In this document: piece after piece, positions 1 through 6,539 of the stretch | Layout of the letters: the number at the start of each line of letters is the position of its first letter | Numbering within the stretch: the stretch's first letter is position 1 | Assembly (NCBI GenBank): GCA_030043455.1 | Contig: JASHXQ010000113.1 | Coordinates: forward strand, 1 to 8,957 | Direction of reading: 5' to 3' | Source of the DNA: Nitrososphaerales archaeon | GTDB lineage: Archaea > Thermoproteota > Nitrososphaeria > Nitrososphaerales > CADDZS01 | Length of the DNA: 8,957 nucleotides | Program-made: the position numbers and the translations under genes | The notes under the pieces: model-generated | The model's database searches: none | Seen by the model: only the letters and a program-made list of their open reading frames with translations | What the model was told of the DNA's origin: nothing

Positions 1-567
1 CTCTCTGAAGAGCTCTCGTCCAAAATTGCTAGTGGAGCCCTAACTGAGGCGAGAAGTGACAAAGATGCTACTTACGCTTCGGCGATGGAGCTTCAAGCTG
101 AAAAGATCGAGCCTCAGGTAGCTCTGCCTCACTCTCCGGCGAATGCAAAGCCCGCCAGCGAACTATCGGATGAAGTCAATGTGGTGTTCATCGGTTCTTG
201 CACCAATGCTAGGCACAGCGACCTGATTGAGGCGGCAAGAATCCTCAAGGGAAAGAAGGTTCACCGGAATGTCAACCTGCTCGTTATTCCGGCTTCGAGG
301 CTGGTCTATAACTGGGCGATGGGCGAAGGGATCTTGAAGATTTTTGCGGATGCTGGGGCCAATATTGAATCCTCCAACTGCGGGCCCTGTTTCGGGAAGC
401 ACATGGGCGTCCTATCCCCCGGTGACAGGTGCCTCAGCACTTCCAACCGGAATTACAAGGGAAGGATGGGATCTCCCGAGGCATCTATCTACCTGTCGTC
501 CCCGGCGACAGCTGCAGCAACCGCCATCGAGGGAAAGATCACTGATCCAAGGAGGTACTACAACTGA
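1..567 (+). CDS. leuC: 3-isopropylmalate dehydratase large subunit, C-terminal part (5' truncated by window edge)
   Basis: The reading frame is open from base 1, so the gene begins upstream; 188 C-terminal codons are visible. The product is the [4Fe-4S] subunit of the aconitase-family enzyme that isomerises 2-isopropylmalate to 3-isopropylmalate in cytoplasmic leucine synthesis. Visible signatures are VFIGSCTNARHSDL, with the first cluster cysteine, and SNCGPCFG, with the other two cluster cysteines. These are followed by the substrate-binding NRNYKGRMGS stretch and the family ending YLSSPATAAATAIEGKITDP. The small swivel subunit is encoded directly downstream, as expected for the split archaeal/bacterial type. 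Homoaconitase-type members share these motifs; the LeuC call rests on the LeuD-like partner and general similarity, so substrate specificity is an inference. Confidence 0.93.
   Translation, partial: LSEELSSKIASGALTEARSDKDATYASAMELQAEKIEPQVALPHSPANAKPASELSDEVNVVFIGSCTNARHSDLIEAARILKGKKVHRNVNLLVIPASRLVYNWAMGEGILKIFADAGANIESSNCGPCFGKHMGVLSPGDRCLSTSNRNYKGRMGSPEASIYLSSPATAAATAIEGKITDPRRYYN
551..556 (+). promoter_or_regulatory. Shine-Dalgarno GGAGGT for leuD
   Basis: GGAGGT lies inside the end of leuC, 7 nt before a CTG codon at 564-566 that overlaps the leuC stop codon as CTGA. It is the best ribosome binding site seen in the window. It decides the start of leuD, because no ATG, GTG or TTG codon exists in that frame between the upstream in-frame stop (543-545) and codon 29. 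Confidence 0.8.
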
Positions 568-1106
568 GCACTTCACAGGTTTCTGGAACCGTCACGGTAA
601 AGTTCGGGGACGACATCAACACAGACTATATCATTCCTGCATACATCTTGCAGGAGGCCTGGGACAAGAAATTTTTTGCTGATTATGCTTTCGAACGGTA
701 CAGTCCGGAATTTGTGAAAACCTGTAGGGCGAATGCTAACCAGGACAACGTCGTCGTGGGCGGAAAAAATTTTGGTTGTGGCTCCAGTAGGGAGCAAGCG
801 GTCTATGCGATCCAGTACAATAACGTGAATGCAGTCATTGCGGAATCTTTTCCAGACATTTTCTTTAGGAACGCGATCAACAATTCCTTCTGCGTCGTAA
901 AGGTCGAAAGCACGGCTGATTTGGAGCTCGGAGACCGTGTGGAGATCAATCTTGGGAGATTGATTGTGAGAGTAGTTGGAAAGGATGGCGAGAAATCTGA
1001 AAAGCCGATCCTCATGAATCAGGATGAGAGGGACTTGCTAGTCTCCGGTGGGCGTCTCGGAAAGGTGAAAGAACGACTGAAAGAGAGGCTGCTAGCTCCC
1101 CAGTGA
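564..1106 (+). CDS. leuD: 3-isopropylmalate dehydratase small subunit, probable CTG start
   Basis: This is the swivel-domain partner of LeuC, 180 residues when read from CTG at 564. Family motifs are FGDDINTDYIIPA at residues 14-26 and GGKNFGCGSSREQAVYAI at about 67-84; the latter region contributes to substrate recognition. The first ATG/GTG/TTG-type codon is a TTG at 648, but starting there would delete the conserved FGDDINTDYIIP segment, so it is not the true start. CTG at 564 has GGAGGT 7 nt upstream and overlaps the leuC stop as CTGA. The next gene overlaps this one in the same style (GTGA). The three genes are probably one transcript with coupled translation. The function is secure; the CTG start is inferred from motif coverage and the Shine-Dalgarno. 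Confidence 0.93.
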   Translation: MSTSQVSGTVTVKFGDDINTDYIIPAYILQEAWDKKFFADYAFERYSPEFVKTCRANANQDNVVVGGKNFGCGSSREQAVYAIQYNNVNAVIAESFPDIFFRNAINNSFCVVKVESTADLELGDRVEINLGRLIVRVVGKDGEKSEKPILMNQDERDLLVSGGRLGKVKERLKERLLAPQ

Positions 1107-2002
1107 GTTCTGTTATTGTTTCCAAGAACCTTGCGCTGAAGAAAGAGCCAGTATCGGTAGCAATTCAAGGGGAGCTGGGTGCATACAGTCAGCAGGCTGT
1201 GTATTCCTTCTTCGGACGAGAAATAGCTAGGCAGATTGTCCCCCTTCCAACGCTACAAAGAGTCTTTTCTGCTCTCGGGGGAACCGTTTCTGCGCCCGAT
1301 TTTGCTGTAGTTCCGGTGGAAAATAGTCTCGCTGGGAGCGTCGGCGAGGCGATTGACCTTTTGATCAGCAGAAATGTCCGGGTTGTGGGAGAAACCAGCG
1401 TTCCAGTCTCCCATTGTCTGATAATTCACAAAGACACCTCGATTGACCGAATCCGTAAGGTAATGTCTCATCCCCAGGCGCTAGCGCAGTGCAGGGAATA
1501 TCTGGATAGAAAAGGCAGCCACTGGGAGCAGGTCTCTGTCTACGACACCGCAGGCTCGGTCAAAATGATCAAGGAACAGAACCTGATGGATACAGCTGGA
1601 ATTGCGAGCGAGCTTGCTTGCGAGATTTATGGAATGAAACTTGCAGCCAGAGAAATTGAGGACGATCCCTCCAACAGGACCCGGTTCGTAGTCGTGGAAG
1701 ATGGCGGGCGACGGGTAAGCTATCTCCCCACCGAGCCCACCGGAGACGACAAGACCTCGGCGATTTTCGCCACAAAACACGAGCCCGGATGTCTCGTCAG
1801 GGCATTGAGCGCTCTGTCCTCCAGAGCCATAAACGTCGACCGCATAGAATCGCGGCCGATCAAGGGGAAACCCTGGGAGTATTATTTCTGGGTCGATTTT
1901 TCTGGGCACATCAAAGAGGACCAATGCCACAAGGCGATCGAAGATCTCCGCTACCAGACTGAAGAGCTCAAGATCCTCGGTTCGTATCCACGCGGCGTAT
2001 GA
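1103..2002 (+). CDS. pheA: prephenate dehydratase with C-terminal ACT domain
   Basis: The 299-residue product converts prephenate to phenylpyruvate, the committed step of phenylalanine synthesis. The catalytic PDT region spans about residues 17-197. It shows the N-terminal GELGAYS (23-29), VPVENSLAGSV (70-80), SHPQALAQC (122-130) and the catalytic NRTRF (191-195). The ACT domain (about 216-296) includes GCLVRALSAL and the ESRP motif (249-252) linked to phenylalanine feedback binding in this family. It is a stand-alone PDT-ACT enzyme with no chorismate mutase domain, the usual archaeal layout. The GTG start overlaps the leuD stop as GTGA. The nearest purine-rich stretch (GAGAGG near 1082-1087) is rather far upstream, so coupling to leuD translation is likely. 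The pairing of leucine and phenylalanine genes suggests a shared amino-acid operon. Confidence 0.95.
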   Translation: MSSVIVSKNLALKKEPVSVAIQGELGAYSQQAVYSFFGREIARQIVPLPTLQRVFSALGGTVSAPDFAVVPVENSLAGSVGEAIDLLISRNVRVVGETSVPVSHCLIIHKDTSIDRIRKVMSHPQALAQCREYLDRKGSHWEQVSVYDTAGSVKMIKEQNLMDTAGIASELACEIYGMKLAAREIEDDPSNRTRFVVVEDGGRRVSYLPTEPTGDDKTSAIFATKHEPGCLVRALSALSSRAINVDRIESRPIKGKPWEYYFWVDFSGHIKEDQCHKAIEDLRYQTEELKILGSYPRGV

Positions 2003-2013
2003 TTCCGGGTACC

Positions 2014-2037
2014 TATTTTTCTAAAAATTCCAAAGGT
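2014..2037 (+). promoter_or_regulatory. possible AT-rich promoter element and weak ribosome site before aspartate kinase
   Basis: The 44-nt gap after pheA holds an AT-rich block, TATTTTTCTAAAAAT (2014-2028), centred about 26 nt before the TTG start at 2047. That is the distance expected for a TATA box driving a leaderless or near-leaderless archaeal transcript. AAAGGT at 2032-2037 could instead act as a weak Shine-Dalgarno, with 9-nt spacing. The two readings are alternatives: a separate promoter, or read-through from the leu-phe operon. Confidence 0.3.
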
Positions 2038-2046
2038 CTTTGAATC

Positions 2047-3531
2047 TTGAGTACGCATGATAAAACCTACGTGATGAAATTCGGCGGATCTTCGCTCGCA
2101 GGTGCCAAGGAGATCTTACAGAGCGCGTCGATAATTCGCGATTTCAGTAAAGACCGTTGTGGACTCGTGGTCGTCTGTTCTGCGATGGGCGACACGACTG
2201 ACCACCTGCTCAAGGCGATAGACCTCGCGAAAAAGGGCGAAATTGGGGAGGCCCAAAAACTGGTCATGGATATCCTCAGACACCACCAGGCTACCCTTGA
2301 AAAAACAGTAGAGAACGCCAACCAAAAAGACACATGTTACAACTGGATTTCTGAGAGGTTCGCAGAGCTAGACAAGATCCTTCTGGGGATCTCCCTACTC
2401 CGAGACATCAGCCCCAAGTCCTCAGATTATTTCGTGTCCTTCGGAGAAAAGCTATCGACAAAAATCTTCGAGGCCACCCTCCGTGACTCGGGATTAAAAT
2501 CCCAGTATTTCACTGGAGGTGAAGCAGGAATCGTGACCGACGAAGCTTTCGGCTCGGCGGAACCCGTACCCAAGATAACTCACGAAAGACTGCGAACTAC
2601 TCTCATGCCACTCCTAACTGACGGAGTAATTCCTGTTGTAACCGGCTTTATCGCAGAAACAGAGTCTCATGAGATCACCACGCTGGGCCGAGGAGGGTCA
2701 GATTTCACAGCGACTTTGATCGCCTCCGCGGTGGAGGCTGATGAAGTGGTGCTCTGGACCGATGTCGATGGTATAATGAGTGCCGACCCCAGGATCATAA
2801 AAAACGCCAAGATTCTGGAGCAGATCAGCTATCAGGAAGCTATGGAGATGAGCGCGTTTGGGGCCAAGGCGATGCAACCAAGGGCTCTTGACCCGGCAGC
2901 CAGACAGGGAATTCCCGTTAGAATTAGAAACACCTTCAACCCCAGATTCGAGGGTACCCTGATCCTTTCGGGGGATGCCATGGTAAACGGGGGCAAAACC
3001 GGGGTAAAGGCTGTGGGCTCGCTGACCGGCGTGGGGATCATCAACATTAGCGGGACAAGCATTGTCGGCAGCCCCGGCACCGCCGTAAAAATCTTCGATC
3101 TACTGAAGGAACTCGGCGTGGGGATAATCATGATGTCCCAATCCGTTTCGGAAAACAACGTGTCTCTCGTCATCAAGCGAGGAGAAATTTCCAAAGTAGT
3201 TAGAGCGTTTAGACGGGAGCTTCTATTGGAAGACCCGGATCTCCCAGAAGTGGACAGGAAAAAGGATTCCCGAGGCCATCACAACTCCAAGAATACAAAA
3301 TTCAGCAAGCTCGATTTTGAGGATGACGTTTCTATCGTCGCTGTTTTAGGGCGCGGGATGATCGGAACTCCGGGCATCGCTGGACGTGTTTTCAGCACGG
3401 TCGCAAAGCAGGGGATAAACATTCGGATGATCGCTCAGGGTTCCTCTGAGATCAATATTTCTTTCGTGATCAAAGACAAGGATCGGAACAGTGCTGTGGC
3501 TGCGCTACACCAAGAATTCGTCGAGTCCTAA
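2047..3531 (+). CDS. lysC: aspartate kinase with two ACT domains
   Basis: The 494-residue product phosphorylates L-aspartate with ATP, the first step towards threonine, methionine and, in some archaea, lysine. The amino-acid kinase domain (about 7-305) shows KFGGSSL (11-17), VVVCSAMGDTTDHLL (41-55), SFGEKLS (131-137), TTLGRGGSDFTA (211-222) and WTDVDGIMSADPR (237-249). Two tandem ACT repeats follow, with SQSVSENNVSLVI (365-377) and AQGSSEINISFVI (463-475), the usual allosteric effector-binding pair. The ACT units are joined by a polar, lysine-rich linker (about 397-425) that looks disordered. The length is normal for the archaeal class. The TTG start puts the catalytic KFGG motif at residue 11, the usual position. 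No homoserine dehydrogenase is fused or adjacent. The feedback effector cannot be read from the sequence. Confidence 0.95.
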   Translation: MSTHDKTYVMKFGGSSLAGAKEILQSASIIRDFSKDRCGLVVVCSAMGDTTDHLLKAIDLAKKGEIGEAQKLVMDILRHHQATLEKTVENANQKDTCYNWISERFAELDKILLGISLLRDISPKSSDYFVSFGEKLSTKIFEATLRDSGLKSQYFTGGEAGIVTDEAFGSAEPVPKITHERLRTTLMPLLTDGVIPVVTGFIAETESHEITTLGRGGSDFTATLIASAVEADEVVLWTDVDGIMSADPRIIKNAKILEQISYQEAMEMSAFGAKAMQPRALDPAARQGIPVRIRNTFNPRFEGTLILSGDAMVNGGKTGVKAVGSLTGVGIINISGTSIVGSPGTAVKIFDLLKELGVGIIMMSQSVSENNVSLVIKRGEISKVVRAFRRELLLEDPDLPEVDRKKDSRGHHNSKNTKFSKLDFEDDVSIVAVLGRGMIGTPGIAGRVFSTVAKQGINIRMIAQGSSEINISFVIKDKDRNSAVAALHQEFVES

Positions 3532-3621
3532 TTTCGGCTATTTCGAGACCTGTCTGAGAATTCAGTAATGCTGAGATATCCACTTGTGAATGTAGACAAA
3601 AATCGGAGTGGAACCTGTTAA

Positions 3622-5307
3622 TTGTCCGATATCCTCAGAGCCCCCTCAACAGAGGACTCTTCCAGTTCTTCGAGTGCCGGAGCACTACAGGGGCTCTCGG
3701 GCAAAAAGGAACTTCTGATCACCGCCGGCATACTTCTCGCGCTTCTGATGGGCGCTCTGGATGATTTCGTTGTCCTCACCGCACTACCGATTATTCTGAC
3801 ACAATTTCACAGCCCCAACAGTGGAACCTTCGTGATCAGCGCTTATGTGATTGCGAATACCGCGGCCATCCCCATTTTCTCCAAACTATCAGATCTCTGG
3901 AGCCGCCGGAACGTGTTCCTCGCCAGTCTCGTCGTTTTCATGGCCGGATCAATGCTTGCAGGGCTGAGTCAGAACCTGACGGAACTCATCATTTTCAGAG
4001 CTGTCCAGGGTTTCGGCGCCGGGGGCTTTTTCCCGGTGGGGATTGCAATAGTTGCCGTAGTTTTTCCGCCGAAGACTCGCGCCAGAGTGATCGGTGCGCT
4101 ATCCGGAGTTTTTGGCATCGCTGTTGTAGCCGGTCCTCTCATCGGGAGTACCATTGTGCAATACACGACTTGGCGCTGGGTATTTTATGTGAACATTCCA
4201 ACAGGCATTGTCGGCCTTGCGATCATCCTAGCTACCTTGGGCCCACTACGTCCGGAAATTGTGCGAAAATTTGATGCAATTGGAACCGCACTTCTTGTGG
4301 GATGGGTCGGATCGGTGATGTATCCCCTGTATGGGGTAGCCGACAGTGGATGGGCCTGGTCCGATGTGCAGGTACTTGGGTTGCTCGGACTCGGAGTGGT
4401 GCTGCTCATTGCGTTTGTTTTCTGGGAACTACGAGTGGAAAATCCCCTGGTTCCGGTGAGGCTTTTGAAAAATCGCGTAATGTGGGCGGGCGGAGGATCT
4501 ACTTTCTTCGGCGGGATGGTTTTCTTTCCGGTGGCGACCTTCCTCGCTCTGGTGGTTGGGATCGTCCTGGCTCCAGGAGCCAACTCCTCGGACACCGTAC
4601 GAGATATTCTCTATTTTCTAATCATTCCCCTGGTGATAGGGGCAGCGCTGGGCGGGCAGATGTTAACGCGTCTTTCCTACAGAGTGGTGACACTCGTCGG
4701 AATGGTGATTTCGATTGTGGGCATGGTAGGCCTCACCGGGCTAAGTGTGACGACTCCTCTGTGGAAGTTTGCAGCGGGTTTTGTTCCAACTGGAGGTGTC
4801 GTCCTCCCCCTACTCCCTCTTGGCTTCGGTCTGGGCTTAACTTTCCCAGTATTTCTTTTGGCGGCACAAAATCAAGTCCAACAGGCTGATGTCGGAGAAG
4901 CTGGAGGCCTGATCCAATTCCTTCAGACATTGGGGGGAGCCGTAGGATTGTCAGTGTTAGCTTCATTCGAGGCTACGAGACTCGCAGCTCTCGACCCGCT
5001 ACCCAACCCATCTTGTTCGAGCTCGACACCGCCGCTCTCCGAGTGTGGAGCCTACCTGAGTTTGCTGGAAACGTCAATCGTGCAGTCGTATGATCAGGTG
5101 TTCATCGTGATGGTGGGGTTGCTCGTGCTAGCTTCGATCTTCGCTCTGTTCCTACAGGGCAGGATGCCTAAAGGGAGCTCTCGTCCCGAAGAAGAGACTG
5201 GTCGAAGTGGAAGTGAGAACCCACAGGAACTCGTTGCAGATTCTACACCAGTTGCAAGAGAGACGGCACAGGCGACATCGAAAGCAAGTGAGGATAAGCA
5301 GATTTAG
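3622..5307 (+). CDS. MFS transporter, DHA2 (14-TM, EmrB/QacA-type) family
   Basis: The 561-residue integral membrane protein has about 14 hydrophobic segments between residues 30 and 515, typical of the DHA2 drug:H+ antiporter group rather than 12-TM MFS. Motifs visible are the TM1 element LDDFVVLTALP (about 46-56), motif A SKLSDLWSRR (87-96) between TM2 and TM3, RAVQGFGAGG in TM4, the antiporter motif C region GVFGIAVVAGPLIGS (162-176) in TM5, and WRWVFYVNIP (184-193) before TM6. Both ends are hydrophilic: an N-terminal serine run (13-18) and a charged C-terminal tail of about 45 residues. The TTG start has a purine-rich GGAGTGG about 10 nt upstream. It lies 90 nt after aspartate kinase and may have its own promoter. 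The substrate is unknown; drug or metabolite export is a family-level inference. Confidence 0.9.
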   Translation: MSDILRAPSTEDSSSSSSAGALQGLSGKKELLITAGILLALLMGALDDFVVLTALPIILTQFHSPNSGTFVISAYVIANTAAIPIFSKLSDLWSRRNVFLASLVVFMAGSMLAGLSQNLTELIIFRAVQGFGAGGFFPVGIAIVAVVFPPKTRARVIGALSGVFGIAVVAGPLIGSTIVQYTTWRWVFYVNIPTGIVGLAIILATLGPLRPEIVRKFDAIGTALLVGWVGSVMYPLYGVADSGWAWSDVQVLGLLGLGVVLLIAFVFWELRVENPLVPVRLLKNRVMWAGGGSTFFGGMVFFPVATFLALVVGIVLAPGANSSDTVRDILYFLIIPLVIGAALGGQMLTRLSYRVVTLVGMVISIVGMVGLTGLSVTTPLWKFAAGFVPTGGVVLPLLPLGFGLGLTFPVFLLAAQNQVQQADVGEAGGLIQFLQTLGGAVGLSVLASFEATRLAALDPLPNPSCSSSTPPLSECGAYLSLLETSIVQSYDQVFIVMVGLLVLASIFALFLQGRMPKGSSRPEEETGRSGSENPQELVADSTPVARETAQATSKASEDKQI

Positions 5308-5330
5308 AACTATTTAGGCAGTCTCATTAG

Positions 5331-5335
5331 AAAAA
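5331..5335 (-). terminator. oligo-T tract downstream of the 5358-5675 gene
   Basis: On the minus strand a TTTTT run occurs 23-27 nt after the stop of the small membrane protein gene, inside the 50-nt convergent gap with the MFS gene. Archaeal termination commonly uses such T runs without a hairpin. No comparable plus-strand T run follows the MFS stop. Confidence 0.4.
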
Positions 5336-5357
5336 TCCTGTCGACCCACGATTCAGA

Positions 5358-5675
5358 CTATGGAGGGGGTTTAGAGGGTTCGCTAAGGAACCGCTTGATC
5401 CCCGACCCGAACATCAGAACCATCAACCAAAAGCCGATGAGAAGAGCTAACCACGCATATTCACTGTAGAGGTTCAACACCACGAGACCGGCGGCGATGA
5501 TCGTCGCTGCTATAAAATTGGAAAGACCCCAGAGAATATTCGTCCTTGGCGACGATTTCTGACCGAAGGGACTTCTAAAGATCTTTCCGGCAGATCCAAA
5601 GGCAAAATGGGGCATGCCATTGCCTAGGAGGAATCCGATAACGAAATACCAGATGAGAAACAGCTGAAGAGGCAT
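5358..5675 (-). CDS. small three-helix membrane protein with GNGMPHF motif
   Basis: A 105-residue protein with ATG start and three hydrophobic segments (about 4-18, 51-69 and 73-92). The loop after TM1 carries a distinctive run: GNGMPHFAFG (18-27), GKIFRSPFG (30-38), SSPRTNILWG (41-50). I recall small uncharacterised membrane proteins in bacteria and archaea sharing this GN-x-xPHF ... SPF ... SP-x-x-N-x-LWG pattern, but I know no assigned function and this is from memory. A proline-ended basic tail follows TM3. The gene stands alone on the minus strand, convergent with the MFS gene and divergent from the 5920 gene across a 244-nt gap. The upstream TTTTAA at about -20 could be part of a promoter, but the spacing is not ideal. 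Confidence 0.8.
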   Translation of the reverse strand: MPLQLFLIWYFVIGFLLGNGMPHFAFGSAGKIFRSPFGQKSSPRTNILWGLSNFIAATIIAAGLVVLNLYSEYAWLALLIGFWLMVLMFGSGIKRFLSEPSKPPP

Positions 5676-5737
5676 GTACGATCGCCTGCGTCTTAAAATT
5701 CTTCAGAAAATAAATGAACCCCTGTATAGTTTGAGTA

Positions 5738-5761
5738 ATCCAATGAACAATGTCATTGGAT
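5738..5761. repeat. 9-bp perfect inverted repeat in divergent gap
   Basis: ATCCAATGA (5738-5746) and TCATTGGAT (5753-5761) are exact reverse complements separated by ACAATG. The element lies in the divergent spacer, 62 nt before the start of the minus-strand membrane protein gene. It could be a regulator binding site or an RNA hairpin, and nothing in it decides between these. Confidence 0.6.
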
Positions 5762-5779
5762 CGTAGTTGGAATATCCAG

Positions 5780-5868
5780 CTCACTTTGACAAGAATCCGT
5801 TTCCACGTTCGACATCAGATACCCTGTCGACCTTCCAAGTGAGATTCAATCTGGGCTTCGGCCCAGAT
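5780..5868 (+). other. candidate structured RNA or operator region with three helices
   Basis: This non-coding stretch contains three complementary pairs that can form together. A 7-bp outer helix pairs CTCACTT (5780-5786) with AAGTGAG (5837-5843). It encloses a 6-bp hairpin, TCGACA (5809-5814) with TGTCGA (5825-5830). Immediately after comes an 8-bp perfect hairpin, ATCTGGGC (5849-5856), loop TTCG, GCCCAGAT (5861-5868). A UUCG-capped GC-rich stem is typical of stable RNA. I recognise no known RNA family. The strand is assumed plus because the TTCG loop reads on that strand. A short transcript, or simply DNA palindromes for regulators, are both possible. Confidence 0.4.
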
Positions 5869-5873
5869 AGGCG

Positions 5874-5912
5874 GCCTTATTAGCAAACATTCGAATTTGC
5901 CGACTGAAGGTG
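5874..5912 (+). promoter_or_regulatory. possible TATA-like box and Shine-Dalgarno for the 5920 gene
   Basis: CTTATTAG, around 5874-5881, lies about 27 nt upstream of a potential start site near 5904. AAGGTG (5907-5912) sits 7 nt before the TTG start. Together they would give a short leader with a Shine-Dalgarno. The ribosome site is more convincing than the TATA element. Confidence 0.35.
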
Positions 5913-5919
5913 TCAGGAC

Positions 5920-6309
5920 TTGCCCGCTTACGATTTCGAAACTCGCTCCTCCGACCAAGATTTCAAGATCACACTGGGCGTGGTCTTGGCTGGATTGGGT
6001 GGAGTTATTGTACTCCTTCAAGGAGTGATCGCATTGATCTACGGAGAGTTCCTTTATTTTTCATTTTTCAATAATAGTGCTGGATCGTTACCCTTTGGAA
6101 TAGGAGTCACTACCTCCGGTATTTTTGAAATCATAGTTGGGGCTTGTATGTTGGCGGCTACATACCTTATGGCTTCGAACTATTTCAAAGCCATTGGAGC
6201 GATCATCCTCGTAATTTTCTCCATAATTAGCGTGCTTCTTGGCGGAGGCTGGGTTGTAGGGTTTATTCTGGGACTTTGCGGAGGAGTTCTAAGCTTGATT
6301 CGGAAATAA
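5920..6309 (+). CDS. four-helix membrane protein of unknown function
   Basis: A 129-residue hydrophobic protein with predicted membrane segments at about 17-40, 62-86, 90-107 and 110-127. The N-terminus (PAYDFETRSSDQDF) is polar and the protein ends in LSLIRK just after TM4. The glycine-rich GGGWVVGFILGLCGGVLSLI ending resembles small archaeal four-helix proteins that often sit near zinc-ribbon proteins, but I cannot name a family. The TTG start was chosen because AAGGTG lies 7 nt upstream and the first helix then begins at about residue 17. The gene converges on the tRNA gene, whose 3' end is 50 nt beyond the stop. Confidence 0.75.
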   Translation: MPAYDFETRSSDQDFKITLGVVLAGLGGVIVLLQGVIALIYGEFLYFSFFNNSAGSLPFGIGVTTSGIFEIIVGACMLAATYLMASNYFKAIGAIILVIFSIISVLLGGGWVVGFILGLCGGVLSLIRK

Positions 6310-6335
6310 TATTGTATAGATTATCGACGAGTGCC

Positions 6336-6346
6336 AAAATCAAAAG
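6336..6346 (-). terminator. T-rich terminator of the tRNA gene
   Basis: On the minus strand the sequence TCTTTTGATTTTGG begins about 13 nt beyond the encoded CCA. It gives two TTTT runs, the usual archaeal termination signal for a single-gene tRNA transcript. Confidence 0.5.
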
Positions 6347-6398
6347 ACATCCAGATGATTGGTGCCGGGGACGGGATTTGATCCCGCGACCCCCAGAT

Positions 6399-6419
6399 CT
6401 CTTATCGCACGTCAAGGAT
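6399..6419 (-). other. tRNA intron 3 (21 nt) in the anticodon loop, probably 37/38
   Basis: Removing 21 nt between the anticodon CAT and CTGG is needed to rebuild the stem. ATC is repeated at both boundaries, so splicing at 37/38, 38/39, 39/40 or 40/41 gives the same product. Position 37/38 is chosen because it is the canonical archaeal site and fits a relaxed BHB. C32-A35 pairs with TAAG (6404-6401) with one C-A mismatch, and the bulges TA|A and AG|A have 3 nt each. The outer helix is the anticodon stem itself. The inner helix is weak. Confidence 0.75.
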
Positions 6420-6426
6420 TATGAGT

Positions 6427-6515
6427 ATCACCCTCTTCCAGTCGGCGCGAATTTTCAAGATTCGTATCGCCAGAACGAGGGTATTAGCCCTTTATTCTCT
6501 CATGATCTTCAGAGG
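6427..6515 (-). other. tRNA intron 2 (89 nt) between positions 30 and 31
   Basis: A BHB motif fixes both ends. The central helix is CACC (C25-C28, 6521-6518) with GGTG (6432-6429), 4 bp. The bulges are AG|C (6517-6515) and AT|A (6428-6426). The inner helix is CTCT with AGAG, and the outer helix is G22-A23-G24 with C32-T33-C34. Cutting after the second base of each bulge restores the perfect five-pair anticodon stem CCAGA/TCTGG. The intron interior contains a further hairpin with a three-base bulge, reported separately. Confidence 0.9.
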
Positions 6516-6539
6516 CTGGTGCTCTAACCAGGCTGAGCT

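Noticed and set aside
648..1106. leuD beginning at the TTG codon at 648
   Set aside because: It would remove the conserved FGDDINTDYIIPA region of LeuD and lacks a ribosome site; CTG at 564 with GGAGGT is much better.
3532..3621. Short inverted repeat CTGA/TCAG in the gap before the MFS gene
   Set aside because: Four-base arms are expected by chance and no promoter signal is associated with them.
4302..4889. Plus-strand open frame of about 195 codons inside the MFS gene
   Set aside because: It is out of frame with a clear 14-TM transporter, lacks any recognisable motif and has an atypical composition; it is a shadow of the real gene.
5815..6021. Minus-strand frames of 68-69 codons across 5575-6021
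   Set aside because: They overlap the real membrane protein genes or the hairpin region and show no protein-like features.
6427..6515. Box C/D guide RNA inside tRNA intron 2, as known for some archaeal tRNA-Trp introns
   Set aside because: A CTGA resembling box D occurs near the intron start, but no convincing RTGATGA box C or properly spaced pair is present.
6276..6527. Plus-strand open frame across the tRNA region
   Set aside because: The region is explained by the tRNA and its introns on the opposite strand, and the translation shows no family features.
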